The notes under the pieces: generated by a model | Seen by the model: the letters and a program-made list of their open reading frames with translations, nothing else | What the model was told of the DNA's origin: nothing | Databases searched by the model: none | Translations under genes and position numbers: made by a program | Shown here: positions 50,966 to 62,645 of the stretch, in pieces | Layout of the letters: each line of letters begins with the position of its first letter | How positions within the stretch are numbered: the stretch's first letter is position 1 | DNA from: Rhizoctonia solani | Lineage: Eukaryota; Basidiomycota; Agaricomycetes; Cantharellales; Ceratobasidiaceae | Direction of reading: 5' to 3' | NCBI RefSeq assembly: GCF_016906535.1 | Contig: NC_057381.1 | Span: 1,798,001-1,862,000 of the forward strand | DNA: 64,000 nucleotides

Positions 50966-51631
50966 TAATAGCGCTCATCAGCTATATTCTGAATGAGCTA
51001 CAGCTTCCTATAAGCCATATCAAAAAACGTATCTCAACCCAGGGCCCTATATACTTGTGCGCAGATGTGAACCAACGAGTCGAGAGGTGACGAAGCCTTC
51101 TTTAATAAGAGGCCAAATACAGAGTAGGGAACCCGTCAGAAGCCAGGTGTGGATAGGAGATCCGGTGTGGGGCAAAAGATGAGCATGGGGTACTAAGACG
51201 TGAGGATGACCCGCAGAACAAGCACTACAAGCTGTGTGTTGAACAACCAACAACGAGCTGCAATCACTTAATGCTTAAGCCGGTGACACTCGCAAACCCT
51301 GCGCACAAGTCCCAGATTGTAAAACCCCCCGCAGACTCCGGGCCGCAGCTTCCAACGGGTTCTTGTCATTATAATATGTATTCAAGAAGTGTAGCACCTT
51401 GATTCCCAGACAAAATTTCTTTCAGCTGTGCGCCAAGCTCACAACGGCAGCGCAAGACGGGTTTTTATTCAATACACTCCTTTAGCGAAGCGGATTGACT
51501 TGAAGCCATTGAACTTTGGCATAAGGTCTTGAGGATCCATGGAAGATTGTCAGACGACTATTTGACTGAAAACTTAAATAATGGGCGCATTGATACTCAA
51601 TATGGTGATTAAAGAAATTCGTCAACTATAA

Positions 51632-52117
51632 GTGCTACACATATTCTGCGTTATGTGGGGTATATACGTAACCCGAGACACGAAACGTAACAAAGTAAAG
51701 GATACATACAATAAGCAAACAAAGTTAGGGACCACTAGGAACCTAACGGAAATTCAACAGTCGATCAGAATTCGACATAGGAATCCAATAGACTTGTCTG
51801 AATTAAAAGGAGAAAGTATTAATATCGGCCGCCTCGCCTTGGACAAAATTATAGACCCACTTCGATCAGTCTGTTCTCTTCCTGAAACGAAGTCCAAAGC
51901 TATTCATTGCCAAAATGATCAGTACCTTTCTAGGATACCTAAGCCCCAGAGCGCTTACCTGGACAAACTGAGGTACCGGGTTCGGAAAATTGCTCGGCTC
52001 TGCAACGAGTTTACTAAGTTCGTGCATCAGTACAGGCAAGTTCTTAGCTCATTATATCATCAAAGACACATGCCTGACTTCTTCAAAAAGTGTATTGTAT
52101 GTGAAGCGGGTGGGTGA
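51632..52117 (+). CDS. Doubtful 161-codon reading frame
   Basis: An uninterrupted plus-strand frame beginning MLHIFCVMWGIYVTRDTKRN and ending CIVCEAGG, strongly basic in the middle. I recognise no domain, see no promoter, and find no supporting splice structure. It lies downstream (3') of the caspase-like gene on the other strand. Listed only because it is one of the longer isolated frames in a 1.4-kb gap; it may be chance. Confidence 0.2.
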   Translation: MLHIFCVMWGIYVTRDTKRNKVKDTYNKQTKLGTTRNLTEIQQSIRIRHRNPIDLSELKGESINIGRLALDKIIDPLRSVCSLPETKSKAIHCQNDQYLSRIPKPQSAYLDKLRYRVRKIARLCNEFTKFVHQYRQVLSSLYHQRHMPDFFKKCIVCEAGG

Positions 52118-52368
52118 TTCCGCCGTCGTACCCAACCGAAGACAAGTCTCGGTAAAAGTCTAATGCATTTTTCAGAGCCAAGTCAACTATAGATGCAAGT
52201 AATATTCATACCCGGGTCAAGAGTCCGTTTTGACAGTCGTTCGAGTCCCATGACAATTGACGCTGGTGGCAGGCGCTCCATGCAAACTAATCGATCCCAA
52301 GGATTGATCTGGTATCCCTTCCTACGCATTGCATATACGCGCATATCGAACCATTTGAGGGAGGACGT

Positions 52369-53824
52369 TCACCACCGTTGACGCGATGGCTGAAATGCTG
52401 GGAATTGTGGGCGACAAAAGGCTCGGAGAGGGGAGCGAGGTGTGTTTTCTGTAGTGGGATTGAAGGAAGGCAGCGATGGAATGTATAGCGGTGGTCTTTT
52501 GGTTGTTGCTTGAGTAGACTTTCCCCTGAATCCGCTTCCTTGGAGCTTTCTACTGAGGTCTACGAGTCGGAGTGATAGCTTTAGTAACTGCACGAGGTCA
52601 TACTCCCAAGACGTACTGAGAATTCTTCCGCTGGAGCAACACTATCGAGGTGTCCAATAAATAAGATTTTATGCGCGGCAGAGGTTTCACTTACATCCAT
52701 GATACACTAATGTAGACGTAAATTAGCAAGACAAAGTTGGGCACAAACTTGAACAACACATACCGTGATAGTGCAACCTTCAGGGAGTTTGGATATATAC
52801 TCGTTCAATTCCTGCCAAAGACATCAAGCCTCTTACAAATAATACTGAAAAGACCAATACGCACCCGATCCCATATTCTTCCAATGGAATCCGAATCCTC
52901 ATTACCCTCTGGGTCTAGGTCTGCATCCATCTCCTCACTAATCCTAGTGACAATTGCTTTCAAAAGCAGGATCAGGAGCCGTTATGCAGTATTTCAAGCA
53001 AGCAATTCACCTTCATTATAATACACCAATTCGGCCTCGGTTATAATCTGCTCCGTAATTCGCTCGCCACGCATTGTACTAGGTGACAGTTCGGTGTCCC
53101 ATCCTCCGGGCATCTTTAACCAGCTATTGGAGTTCAGAATTCGGCTTTCTTTTCCTTTCGACGAGTCAGTTGTGAGTTGCGTCCCATGGCCACTGACTTG
53201 TTAGCAAGGAATAGCGATTAGCCCTCTGAATTTGACAACCACCGTAATACTTACAGTGTAGAAAACGAAAATCTCCCTTGGTCGCCCCTGCAACTAGCCA
53301 GTCCAAACTATGCAACTAGAAGAATAATCAGGAATTGCCCATCAAAGTCACAAGAAGACAATGCTCACAATATTTTCTCTAGTCGGGTGAGCTCGACCGT
53401 TAAAACTCCACACATCGCAGAGGATACGAATGTTTCGGCGATCGTAGCCAGACCGAACTTTGGGTTGGCTTAGTCATCATCCACAAAACGCATGGATTGG
53501 GCTTACCGAGAAGTTCGTAAACTAGCTTGACGTCGGCGGCAGTGGACGGTAATGCACCAAAGGTTTGCCCGGGTTCTCGATATTGTGGCGCGATCTTTAC
53601 GGTCCATTAGTTCTGGTAATAGCTTGGTAAGAAAAGAAAAGGAATAATACAATTAAAGCTCTTCGTCGAGCCGGTTTAATATCAGAAGTGTTGGGCAAGA
53701 GATCGCCGTCCGAGATTGCGTGCTTTATAAAGGCCACTATTTCTCTACGATCTGGAGAAGAGGGTGTGGCAACCGGCAAGTCTTGTGCACCACGCGAAGC
53801 AGACTGGGTGACCGTTAATGTCAT
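52369..53824 (-). CDS. Caspase-like (peptidase C14) protein lacking the p10 part
   Basis: Cysteine-protease fold of the caspase/metacaspase clan. Start at 53824, MTLTVTQSASRGAQDLPVAT; the first strand ARRRALI joins IAPQYREPG. Later exons give VRSGYDRRNIRILCD, HSLDWLVAGATKGDF and the catalytic His motif FLHFSGHGTQ (formed across an intron near 53198). AELVYYNE and ELNEYISKLPEGC follow, then TCIMD joined to CCSSGRI (52629-52642), the catalytic Cys block with Ser where His is usual (D(S/C)CHSG). It then reads NLSRKLQGSGFRGK and diverges into a proline-rich tail (RPPLYIPSLPSFNPTTENTP), so the p10-like half found in the 47116-48472 gene is missing. About ten introns of 45-65 bases keep phase. Family is clear; activity is uncertain. 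Similar proteins are linked to fungal cell death. Confidence 0.72.
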
Positions 53825-54645
53825 GAGCTTCACCAATGAAGTAGGGATAAGGCGAAGCGTTTAGAGAGAGGCTGGGATGGTGAGTGAGATGGGGTTGCTT
53901 GGATCGATACACTCGTCTATATATATGAACCCAACAAATATTACTGTACTTGGATGAGCGATCAAAACGTGTCACAGTTGCTGCCAACTAGAGTATATAG
54001 ACTGTGAAACTACCAGCAAAATGCCGGGAGAGAAGAAAGAATTCACCTCTGGATCATGTAACCTCAAACATTAGTCAGAAGCGCGCTTCAAGATTCCTGT
54101 TGAGGATTAATAGCGTCAACGATACATATGAAACATGCCACTCGGTGCTGTGCTAGTTAATCCTGCGAATACATATACGTATTAATATTCCCAACAAAAA
54201 GCCCCTTGGGTCGACTCAATGCGCACGTATATTGATGTTGCAATATTGCAATTGGCCGTGGGTGTCTTGATTCGGTGCGCCAGCACTTGCCATAAACAGA
54301 CGATCAGGGTCAAGTACATCACGTGGCATTCGATCCCGCGGATGGCAGTGCGGGGAATCCAACGGGTCTTCCTCACGACGATAACGCTAACGGCCGCAAC
54401 CTGTTGAATCAGGGTGGGTTGGATATACATAAGTTTAATCAGCGAGCCACCGGTTAAAATATAAGCCAATAGCTAATTAACCGGTTCGGGAATATATCTA
54501 TGGTCACGAGCCGGTTCCCTCTACCTATAAGGATGCTCCTTGGAAACCACTGATGCTCCCTACGTCAACCAACACATTTGTGTTATCCCACACCCCACTT
54601 GTGTATTAAAATTACTTGATCTAAACATATACAATAACCTTCACT
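53825..54645. other. Divergent intergenic region
   Basis: Shared upstream region of the caspase-like gene (minus) and the aldehyde dehydrogenase (plus). No gene seen; short frames at 54182-54469 overlap on both strands. Confidence 0.4.
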
Positions 54646-56713
54646 ATGGTTGTCACTGCTTCAATCGATGTGCTCTCCAATCCGCTCTCAGCAGCTCAAG
54701 TCCCTTGCATCATCAACGGAAAGCCATATGTTACTTCGAAAACCTATTCTCGAAATGACCCTCACACTGGCAAGCACTTGTTCGATGTAACCGCCGTTAC
54801 CGAGGACGACGCTCGTGCTGTTATCGACTCAGCCAAAGCGGCGTTTCCAGGCAAGCAATCAACTCATCAAACGGCAGGCTAATATGCTCACGTAACTATA
54901 GCTTGGAAAGCTACCTCGCCAATTGAACGTCGCAAAATTTTCCAAAATGCAGCTCGCATCATTGAAACTCGCAAGGATGACATTGTCAAGCTCGCAACCT
55001 ACGAAACAACCCACTCGGTCGCTTGGACTCACGTTGATATGACGTTGGCAATTGCCGCGTGAGTATTGCAGCGCTCTTCACATAACCTTGTTACTAATAT
55101 TAGACCCAGTTTGGAAGAGCTTGCTTCGGCAATTACACAACTTACAGCGGAAGTCGTGCGTCCGGCTCCAGGCCAGGAAGGATATATCTTTCGAGAACCT
55201 TTCGGTAAGAAATGCTTCCATTTCAATCTTTGGACAGTCGATTTCATTTCAGATCTTCACAGGTGTCGTACTTGGGATTGCACCTTGGAATGCGGCGTTA
55301 ACGCTTGGATTCCGGTCGGTCTCAAATGCAATTGTGAGCGCCTTTGTGGAATCGTCCGTTATATCCGTGGCGCTTATTTATTTTTCGTGGGGATAGATTG
55401 GCGGGAACACGGCTATCTTGAAGAGCTCTGAACATTCGCCCCGTATACACAATGCTGTAGCCCAGATTTTCGCAGAGGCCGGGCTTCCAGCGGGCGTTCT
55501 TAATGTTGTTCACGTTGACCCAAGAGACGCGCCCAAGGTAGACTCAAATCACGTTCTCATCTATTCAGTTAATCATACGGTCTGCTAGGTTGTCGAATCG
55601 ATGGTGGCTCACCCAGCAATCCGTAAGGTTAACTTTACTGGTGGGTATTCACTCCAAATGAAATCGTGGAGTCATTCACATTGACGTGCCTAAATAGGAT
55701 CTACCCCGGTCGGCGCAAAGATCGCCGAGATGTGTGGCCGCCACTTGAAACCCTCAGTAATGGAGCTTGGTGGTGCAGCACCATTCATCGTTCTCGAAGA
55801 TGCTGACATCGAACACGCCGTGAACAATGCTATCCATGCTTCATTCACCCACTCAGGTATGGCAATCTATTTGTCCCAGAAAAGCAATTCTTACGAGAGC
55901 GTACAGGTCAGATTTGCATGTCAGCAAAGTCAGTCTTCGTGTCTGGTTTCCAACACAATGCGTGCTAACTTATCTCTCAGCGTCCTACTTCTCCATGACT
56001 CTATCGCCGATGAATTCCTAAACACCATGAAAGGCCGCGTTCTCAAGGCCGGACAATCTCCCGAATCCGCCTACCGTGGTCTCTTCACCGCCCAATCCGC
56101 CGACCGCGTCCGATCCCTCATAAACGACGCCGTCGCGCAAGGGGCGTCCCTCGTGACTGGCTCCACTGGGTCAGGAAACATCATCCAACCCACCATCCTG
56201 GACAACACACCCGAATCCGCGCGCATTGTGACGGACGAGATTTTTGGGCCGGCCGTTTGTGTGATTAGGTTCAGGGACGAGGAAGATGCTGTGAGGATTG
56301 CGAACGATCGTGAGTTTGGATTGAGTGCTGCTGTTTTCTCGACGGATTTGGGGAGGGCGTTTGCGATTGCTAGACGCATAGAGGTTGGTTTTTTTTTTCT
56401 TTACATCTGTTTGAATGTTCTCCAATTGCATTTGGTATAGTCTGGCGGGGTTCATATTAACGATTCAACCATCCACGACTATCCTACTCTTCCACACGGA
56501 GGTTGGAAGAAGAGCGGCTGGGGACGATTCAATGGTATGCTCAAATTTAACTGTCACTAATATCTCACACTTATTTTTCTGTATAGGTCTGGAAGGAATA
56601 AAGTAAGTTTTGTAACTTTATGAAGTTGTCAACGGGGCTAAAGGCATTTTAGGGAATTTACTCAGCTGAAAGTGATAACTGTCAATGAACTGCACAAGTT
56701 CCCAACGGCATAA
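54646..56713 (+). CDS. NAD(P)-dependent aldehyde dehydrogenase
   Basis: Oxidises an aldehyde to an acid; closest in style to the vanillin/salicylaldehyde dehydrogenases of fungi, substrate unproven. Start [20 protein letters not shown]. The first intron is a GC-AG intron (donor GC at 54851): FP then [15 protein letters not shown]. Other landmarks are [19 protein letters not shown], the Rossmann [11 protein letters not shown], the active-site Glu in [17 protein letters not shown], and the catalytic Cys in SGQICMSA, carried by a short exon (about 55909-55930) bounded by introns. The C-terminus has [12 protein letters not shown] and [19 protein letters not shown], then, after the last intron, [19 protein letters not shown]. 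All motifs of the class are intact. About ten exons. Confidence 0.93.
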
Positions 56714-57608
56714 ATGCACGCTTAATATGCCGATGAAAGTGATTAAAAGTTTACTTGTTAAATTTGTACAGATTGTTCAAGTTCAATAATGTATTACTTC
56801 AAATGTCCGGAATTTCTAGTGTGGTAACTCGCAGATCAAGCCCAAACTTTTACGTTACGCTAGTCTAGTAGGTCCTGCTTTATGGCATACATTGTTCAAA
56901 ATATACAATGCAATTGCCTAAATCTGAAAGAGATCGATTGAAATATCGAACTGGTGTTTGATAGCCAAACATTGAATGGTTTGCCCCTCCGATAAGAGGT
57001 CTGGAATGCTTAGGCGACATACAAATTGCACGGTGTGGCTCGGGGCTACTGGCGAGCCGCGGCGTAGACTTATTCACTAGGGAAGTCGAGTTCCCTGCCG
57101 CCAGCACGTGACCTCCCACTAACCAGACACCGCCCATCTCACCAGAATCTCACGCGGCTGTTATTTTTCGTCCCACCTACCAATACACAGTGCGCCTAGG
57201 GGGAATGACTGCCTGACCTGCAAACCTCCCCCGGCGTCCCGGCGCCCCGACCATCCTTACCGGCGTCGCTAACGTGACCCCAGCGGCCCTCTCTGCTCAA
57301 TTCGATGCGCTCTCTGTCTGATCTCATTTCTCGCCTTATTATAATTTTGCCACAGATAAAATCATATGCCGCACATTAATAGATCATATATGTGTAGCAA
57401 CTAGTGCAAGCATAGGAGGAGCTCCTTACCAGAAAGCCACAGATATGGTTTTCCTAGAGATATCTATCAATAACCGTGTATGTTAGAGCAAGATCTTAGT
57501 ACAGTTACTCATATCAATAATCTAATTAGCGAGCACCTCATTTTCACGCGAGAATAAAGCGATGCAGACCAGATATATATAGATAAAGCTTTCAAGTAAG
57601 CACAGATT
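56714..57608. other. Intergenic, no gene seen
   Basis: A GC-rich patch (57170-57300, CCGGCGTCCCGGCGCCCCG) stands out against AT-rich surroundings; cause unknown. No coding signal. Confidence 0.35.
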
Positions 57609-57949
57609 TGGACGTTTTGCGACGAAGCCTGCGGAGTCGCAAAACAGCGACTTAGCCGGAGCATGTAGCGAGTCACGTGACGACCGCTTCATGCCGTGTC
57701 GACTTGCGTCCGACCTCCTCCACCGTCCGGCCTCGTACACACCAAGTGTCGCGGCACGCCTTTGCGTGTCGTTCTATCCCACCCACCATCCCATAGGTCA
57801 CGACAGCTGGTTTGGACCGCCCACCCACGAGCCAGACTCGCGGTCGGGCGCCCCCGGTCCACCCTCGCTGCTTCGCAGCCGCGGGGGTTCCCCAACCTCA
57901 CCGGTCTGGGTCTCGTGGCCGACGCGGGCGAGCGGGCAGAGGATAAGTT
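57609..57949 (+). repeat. Dispersed repeat R2, copy a
   Basis: A 341-bp repeat, about 95% the same by eye as 62646-62977. It starts TGGACG then the hairpin TTTTGCGACGAAGCCTGCGG...TCGCAAAACAG, and ends at GAGGATAAGTT. It includes GGTTTGGACCGCCCACCC, resembling the middle of R1, so R1 and R2 share their 5' hairpin and core. Long open frames on both strands of it are GC-composition shadows. Confidence 0.8.
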
Positions 57950-58694
57950 GTTCGGAATGTACCAGATTGGAGCATTCAATATATAGAAATTGCGGTGCAT
58001 AGTTTTACCGGTGTGTCCTAAAGTAAATTCGTGACGATAGTCCAAGTTTGTTACCGGTCTTTCGTTTTCAGCAGAGGTTTCTGGCTCCTCGCAAGGTGCT
58101 AGACAATCGCGTTAGCGTCCGTGATTCTGAGTTAATTGGCATGATATCGAGTGAGCAAGGAGGGCACCTGTGCAGAGTGTGCCGACGTAACAGCTATTGC
58201 GGCTGTGACGAGCCAAGAACCTCTGGTGACAACGAAAGACTGGTAGCGAACTTGGACTATCGTCTCAAACTTTACTTAAATCCTGGGGTTGTAATTGCGA
58301 TTTACGGTAAACCCATTCAAAGCTCATCGTCTACTATCCCTTTTGAGAACAGGCCCCTTGGATAGCACATTGCGAGGAAGTACAACGAGGTTCTCACAGC
58401 AGCATACAAAGCCCTTGATTTGGAGCCAACTTCTCAACTCGGCGAACTTTCCATACGGGGATTGTATGCGAGGCGATTTCTGTTAGCTGGGCGAATTCAT
58501 GCTCCAACCATCGTAACTACAGACCATGCTGGGTTAGTGTGATGGAAACTTTACTTCGCGATCGTGAATTGATGCTTACTCCGCCTCTTACTTCAAGGTG
58601 GGAGGTTCCGGTACTATATGAGCGCCTAATTGAATGGCAACTTATAAAACAGCAGATAAGACTCACTCCCAATTATTATCTTGATATTTGAGCA
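57950..58694. other. Intergenic, P450 upstream region
   Basis: Contains a 105-codon plus-strand frame (58048-58365) with a CRVCRRNSYCGCDE cluster but no further support; not called. The rest is the probable P450 promoter. Confidence 0.35.
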
Positions 58695-60951
58695 ATGGAA
58701 GGTTTTAGCACACATCTTCCCTTCACTAACTCTCAAGACTTGTGCCGATTCGTGGGCCTGATATCTTTGTTAATATTCCTATTATATTGGGGATCGAAAC
58801 GAGAACAGACGAGTCTCTCCTTGCCACCTTCACCAAAGGCTGACCCTTTTATCGGCCACATACGCTTCTTGCCTTCTGGGAAAGAGCATATCACCTATAA
58901 GCAATGGGGCGATGAATTACAAAGTACTTATTTATTGCGATATCTCAAGTGTTTACTTACGTGTGGCAGGTGATATTATTTCTCTTAATATGATGGGTCA
59001 AATCATCATTGTTTTGAATTCTGCCGAGGCCGCAAATGAGATTCTTGTTCACCGAGCGGCTATATATTCCGATCGCCCACAGCTACAGATGGTCAGAAAC
59101 AAAAACCTGTAAGCTTCCAGATACGTAACGTGTGATTTCATTCGGAACTCACCGGGGCTGGATCCAGTACTGGATGGGGAAACAACACGGCATTTCTACC
59201 TTACGGCGAGCGATGGCGCAAACAGCGCAGGATGACTCATGAAGTCCTTCACAAAAAGGCCAGCGAAGACTTTTGGCCCATTATAACAAGGAAATCACGG
59301 CACGCACTCTGTCAATTATTAAGCCACCCTAAGAATGTTGAGGGGAAATTCAAACAGTACGTGTTCTAATCGAGATGGGGTATGTAGATTATCACACTCT
59401 CATAGTATGGCAGCATGTATGATCCTATCAAGCGCCTATGGCTACGATGTTTCATCGTCTGATGAGGAGCTAGTCAAGATCGTAGAGGCCGCCAATAAAG
59501 GACTCTGCCAGTCTGCGTTAGCCGGAAGTGTGTAAGCTAATATGACATTCATGCCTAACCTGAATTGTTCCGTCCAGATTTCTTTGTGAATGTGATTCCC
59601 TGGCTACAATATGTTCCATCTTGGCTCCCTGGTGCTGGTTGGAAGCGTCAAGCTAACAAGTGGAGAGAAGAGAAAGATAAAATGTTACATACACCATTCG
59701 ACTGGACCAGAGTTCAAATGGTGAGGGTTATGATTTCTTAGCATAATCTAAATAGGTTCTCATAAATTACAGACGACTGGGACTGGGACACCATCAATGC
59801 TTACTAGCCTACTCTTGAAATTAGCTAGCCAGAAAAAAGACCAGAAGGAACTCAAGGAAGAGGAGGATCGAATTAGATGGACTGTAGGGACTATGTTCAG
59901 CGGTTAGCAGATTCGATACTGGTTTAGTGATTACTAACACCGACTATATGCATTTACTATAGCTACGTCGGATACAGTAGGTTTCGGGTATTGTGTGAGG
60001 CTTTCCATCATTATGAAGCGTTCATCTATTAGACTGTCGCCGTGCTATTGGTCTTTGTCCTTGCAATGACACTCCATCCAGAGGTACAACATAATGCCCA
60101 GATGGAGCTTGATGCTCTACTGGGAGGAGGCCGACTACCGGAGTTAGCCGATAGACCATATCTACCTTATATTGAACGTGTCATTAAGGAGGTTTGCAGG
60201 TGGCGCCCGGTTACACCGCTAGGTATAAATATCCCTGCTTCAATTACTTTGGGCACTTTAAATTAAATAACTCTCCAGCAATCCCACATAGGTGCATAAA
60301 GGATGATTATTACAAAGGATATCAAATTCCACAGGGAGCAATGGTGTGAGTGTTGACGATCTGTACTTATAATTTCCGACTGATTATATGCCGTAGAATT
60401 GGTAACGTCTGGTCAGATTGGTTGCCTTCTGTATTGTTGTAGACACACGTTTTTGACTTCTCCACATCAGGGCAATGAGTAACAATCCAGAAGTCTACTC
60501 CCAACCCAATATCTTCAACCCAGACCGGTTTTTAAATCCTCATCTTCCAAGTGCTCCACTATTTGGTTTCGGTCGAAGGCAAGTAGATCTAGATACAACA
60601 ATGATGGTGATGCGCTAGCTGACATGCTAAAAATGAAGAAGTTGCCCGGGGATTCACCTCGCCGAAGCAATTTTGTTTAGCACAATAACCACGATGCTTA
60701 CAGTGTTTGATATCCGGCCTGTATGCGATTCACTAGGCAAACCTATCCTGCCAAGCGCTCAAATGGGTCCCAATATGCTGGTCAAGTAAGTAAAGAGATC
60801 GAATTCAGAAACCCGGTCTAATGATACTTTCTGGATAACCAGTCACCCAGTTCCATTTGATTGTGAAATTGTTGCTAGATCTGAGAAACATCAGCAACTT
60901 CTGAGAGAATGGTCCAATCTGCAACGAGGGGGGGCAGAAACTCCGAAATAG
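58695..60951 (+). CDS. Cytochrome P450 monooxygenase, different subfamily
   Basis: ER-anchored P450 unrelated at subfamily level to the 1-8 kb pair; resembles the O-methylsterigmatocystin oxidoreductase-like (CYP64/CYP5144-style) group. Residues about 17-34 are a membrane anchor (FVGLISLLIFLLYWGSKR) followed by LPPSPKADPFIGHIRFLPSG. Other landmarks are LPYGERWRKQRRMTHEVLHK, an I-helix ATSDTT (usually A/G-G-x-D-T-T, the glycine replaced by Thr), ExxR as EVCR, and PDRF. The haem loop FGFGRRSCPG is completed by a GC-AG intron at 60579-60638 that interrupts it. The C-terminus runs ILFSTITTMLTVFDI to the stop at 60949-60951. About a dozen exons with short introns. No frameshift found. Confidence 0.88.
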
Positions 60952-61509
60952 CTGTATAACACTTTCATAAATCGTATATTTGAATATGTTTTCATGATCG
61001 TAAGAGTTATTTTAATTTCTAGAAGTGAGAGAAAACCAGGTGTGGGCCAAATTCTATCTTCCCGTGGCTTCTGTTTCGTGGATGATCCGACTGGCTTGAT
61101 ACTTCAGGATCGGAGGCCCTTCGAAACTCGAACCGTGTGTTGCACTTCCTTTTATGGGAAGTTATATAAATCATACACATGCGTAACGTCTGCCACACGA
61201 ATGGGGTATCTTTGTACGGAAAAAGCGTAAACGGGGAGCTTCTTTGGCTCATTTTCCGCTGATTTATGTCATACATTGGTATGATTTAGCTATGCTATGC
61301 CACCCTATCCAATCCATCTATGTCTACATCGCGTTCGTGTCGCAATAACAGAATCAGTGCATATGCGCGATATTGTCCGGGAATGAAGAGCTACTATAAC
61401 AACTGTCCGAATGAAGGGAACGGGTCAAAGCCACTATTCTGGCCGCTGTAGCCAGGATGGCATACACCGCAATACATTTGGATGTATTTGTATTTCCATG
61501 CTACATCTC
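60952..61509. other. Intergenic, P450 3' flank
   Basis: No gene recognised. The short opposed frames at 60994-61276 are motif-free. Confidence 0.35.
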
Positions 61510-61740
61510 TCAACTGCTCCTTACGATTGGCCGGGTTCCAAAGACCTATATCTCGATTAGTATCAGAGCTCCACGTGCGCCAAATTTGAGGGACTAACCT
61601 GATCGTACACGGGAGGGAGCGTCCCTGAATCTGTCTCGTGGATGGAATGCCTACTTATAGATCACGACTGGTATTTGATATCTCGATCGACTGATACCCT
61701 TACCTACTGCCAGGACCTCTTGTAACAAAAGCATCACTTT
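61510..61740 (-). pseudogene. Relic of the last two exons of the right-edge membrane protein
   Basis: Reads RHSIHETDSGTLPPVYDQ, an intron, then VFGTRPIVRSS and a stop. The gene at 63408-64000 ends RHSIHETDAGTLPPMYDQ, an intron, VFMTRPAAKNG and a stop, with the same intron position. Upstream of the relic a stop codon precedes SDAFVTRGPGS and the membrane segment is missing, so only the tail has been copied or kept. Confidence 0.7.
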
Positions 61741-62097
61741 AGGAGTCATGCTAGATTAAGGAACACTAGCATTTTCTAAGAGGATATTCTAGCCTATTAT
61801 GAGGGGGAGCCCCTGGAATGACTATCAAAAATCAAATCTTTGAAAATGCTCTCATGATCTATCGAAGCGAAATACAAGGAGGATGTGGGGCCATGCCTAC
61901 GCATATTCTATTTCTACAGGCGGCATAGCGGGCTCGGCGATTTAAAACAGTGGACTTGGGATCTCGAAGCTAGAATTATTACTTGCATTTTATTCTATGA
62001 GAAGTCACAAGATACGCATCCTGAATCCATTGCACAAACTGGGCAATTTTGACCGGGAAGGAGCGTTTTTTCTTATCTGCTTGAGTTTCTGTGTAGA

Positions 62098-62552
62098 CTT
62101 GCGACGGAGCTTATGGAGGACGCAAAACTTATACTGGGCCGACCAGGTCGTTGCATGTGCCCTTACTGCTCAGTAGCTGTCATGTTTGCGCACTGTTTAT
62201 TGTATTTCGTGTTTCGGCACTTACGCCTCTTGTTCTGTTTTCTTCCATTCTACGTTCGGCGAGCACAACGCGCTCGCAGCAGAGCTTATCCAGTCCGTCT
62301 TCTCCCTTTTTTCTCCGCGAGTCCCACCCGCCCGTGCCTTCTCTACACGCATACAATCCTATTTGGCCGCCCACCCAGCTCGCTCGGTGGCTCGGCCCCA
62401 GTGGCACCCCGGTTCGGCGTACCGCCTCTCCGGCTCCCACCCCCATGCGTCCGCCGATCCGGTCGTATGCCCGTTTCTTCCCCCCCTTTTATGTGTGCGC
62501 ATTCTTCTTGTCTTTGTCTTCGCGTGCCAGCCCAAGGCCCAGTGCTAATCTA
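62098..62552 (+). repeat. Dispersed repeat R1, copy d (full length)
   Basis: Starts with the hairpin CTTGCGACGGAGCTTATGG...ACGCAAAAC and TTATACTGGGCCG. It carries TTTGGCCGCCCACCC, the core TCGCTCGGTGGC and the end block AGCCCAAGGCCCAG. Followed 94 bases later by an R2 copy in the same direction. Its long overlapping frames are shadows. Confidence 0.75.
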
Positions 62553-62645
62553 GGCACAGTATAAGCATAGTTTATTATGCTACCTTATACAACTCCTACA
62601 GATCTACATTTTTCGAGAGTGCCAACCATAGAATCAATATACATC

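Noticed and set aside
57691..58002. Frames of about 100 codons on both strands
   Set aside because: They lie within repeat R2 and recur in its second copy; GC-rich composition explains the openness.
58048..58365. 105-codon frame with a cysteine cluster (CRVCRRNSYCGC)
   Set aside because: Spacing fits no zinc-finger class I know, and no splice or promoter support was found.
62113..62564. Three overlapping frames of 120-146 codons
   Set aside because: Inside repeat R1; the same translations appear, broken, in the other R1 copies.
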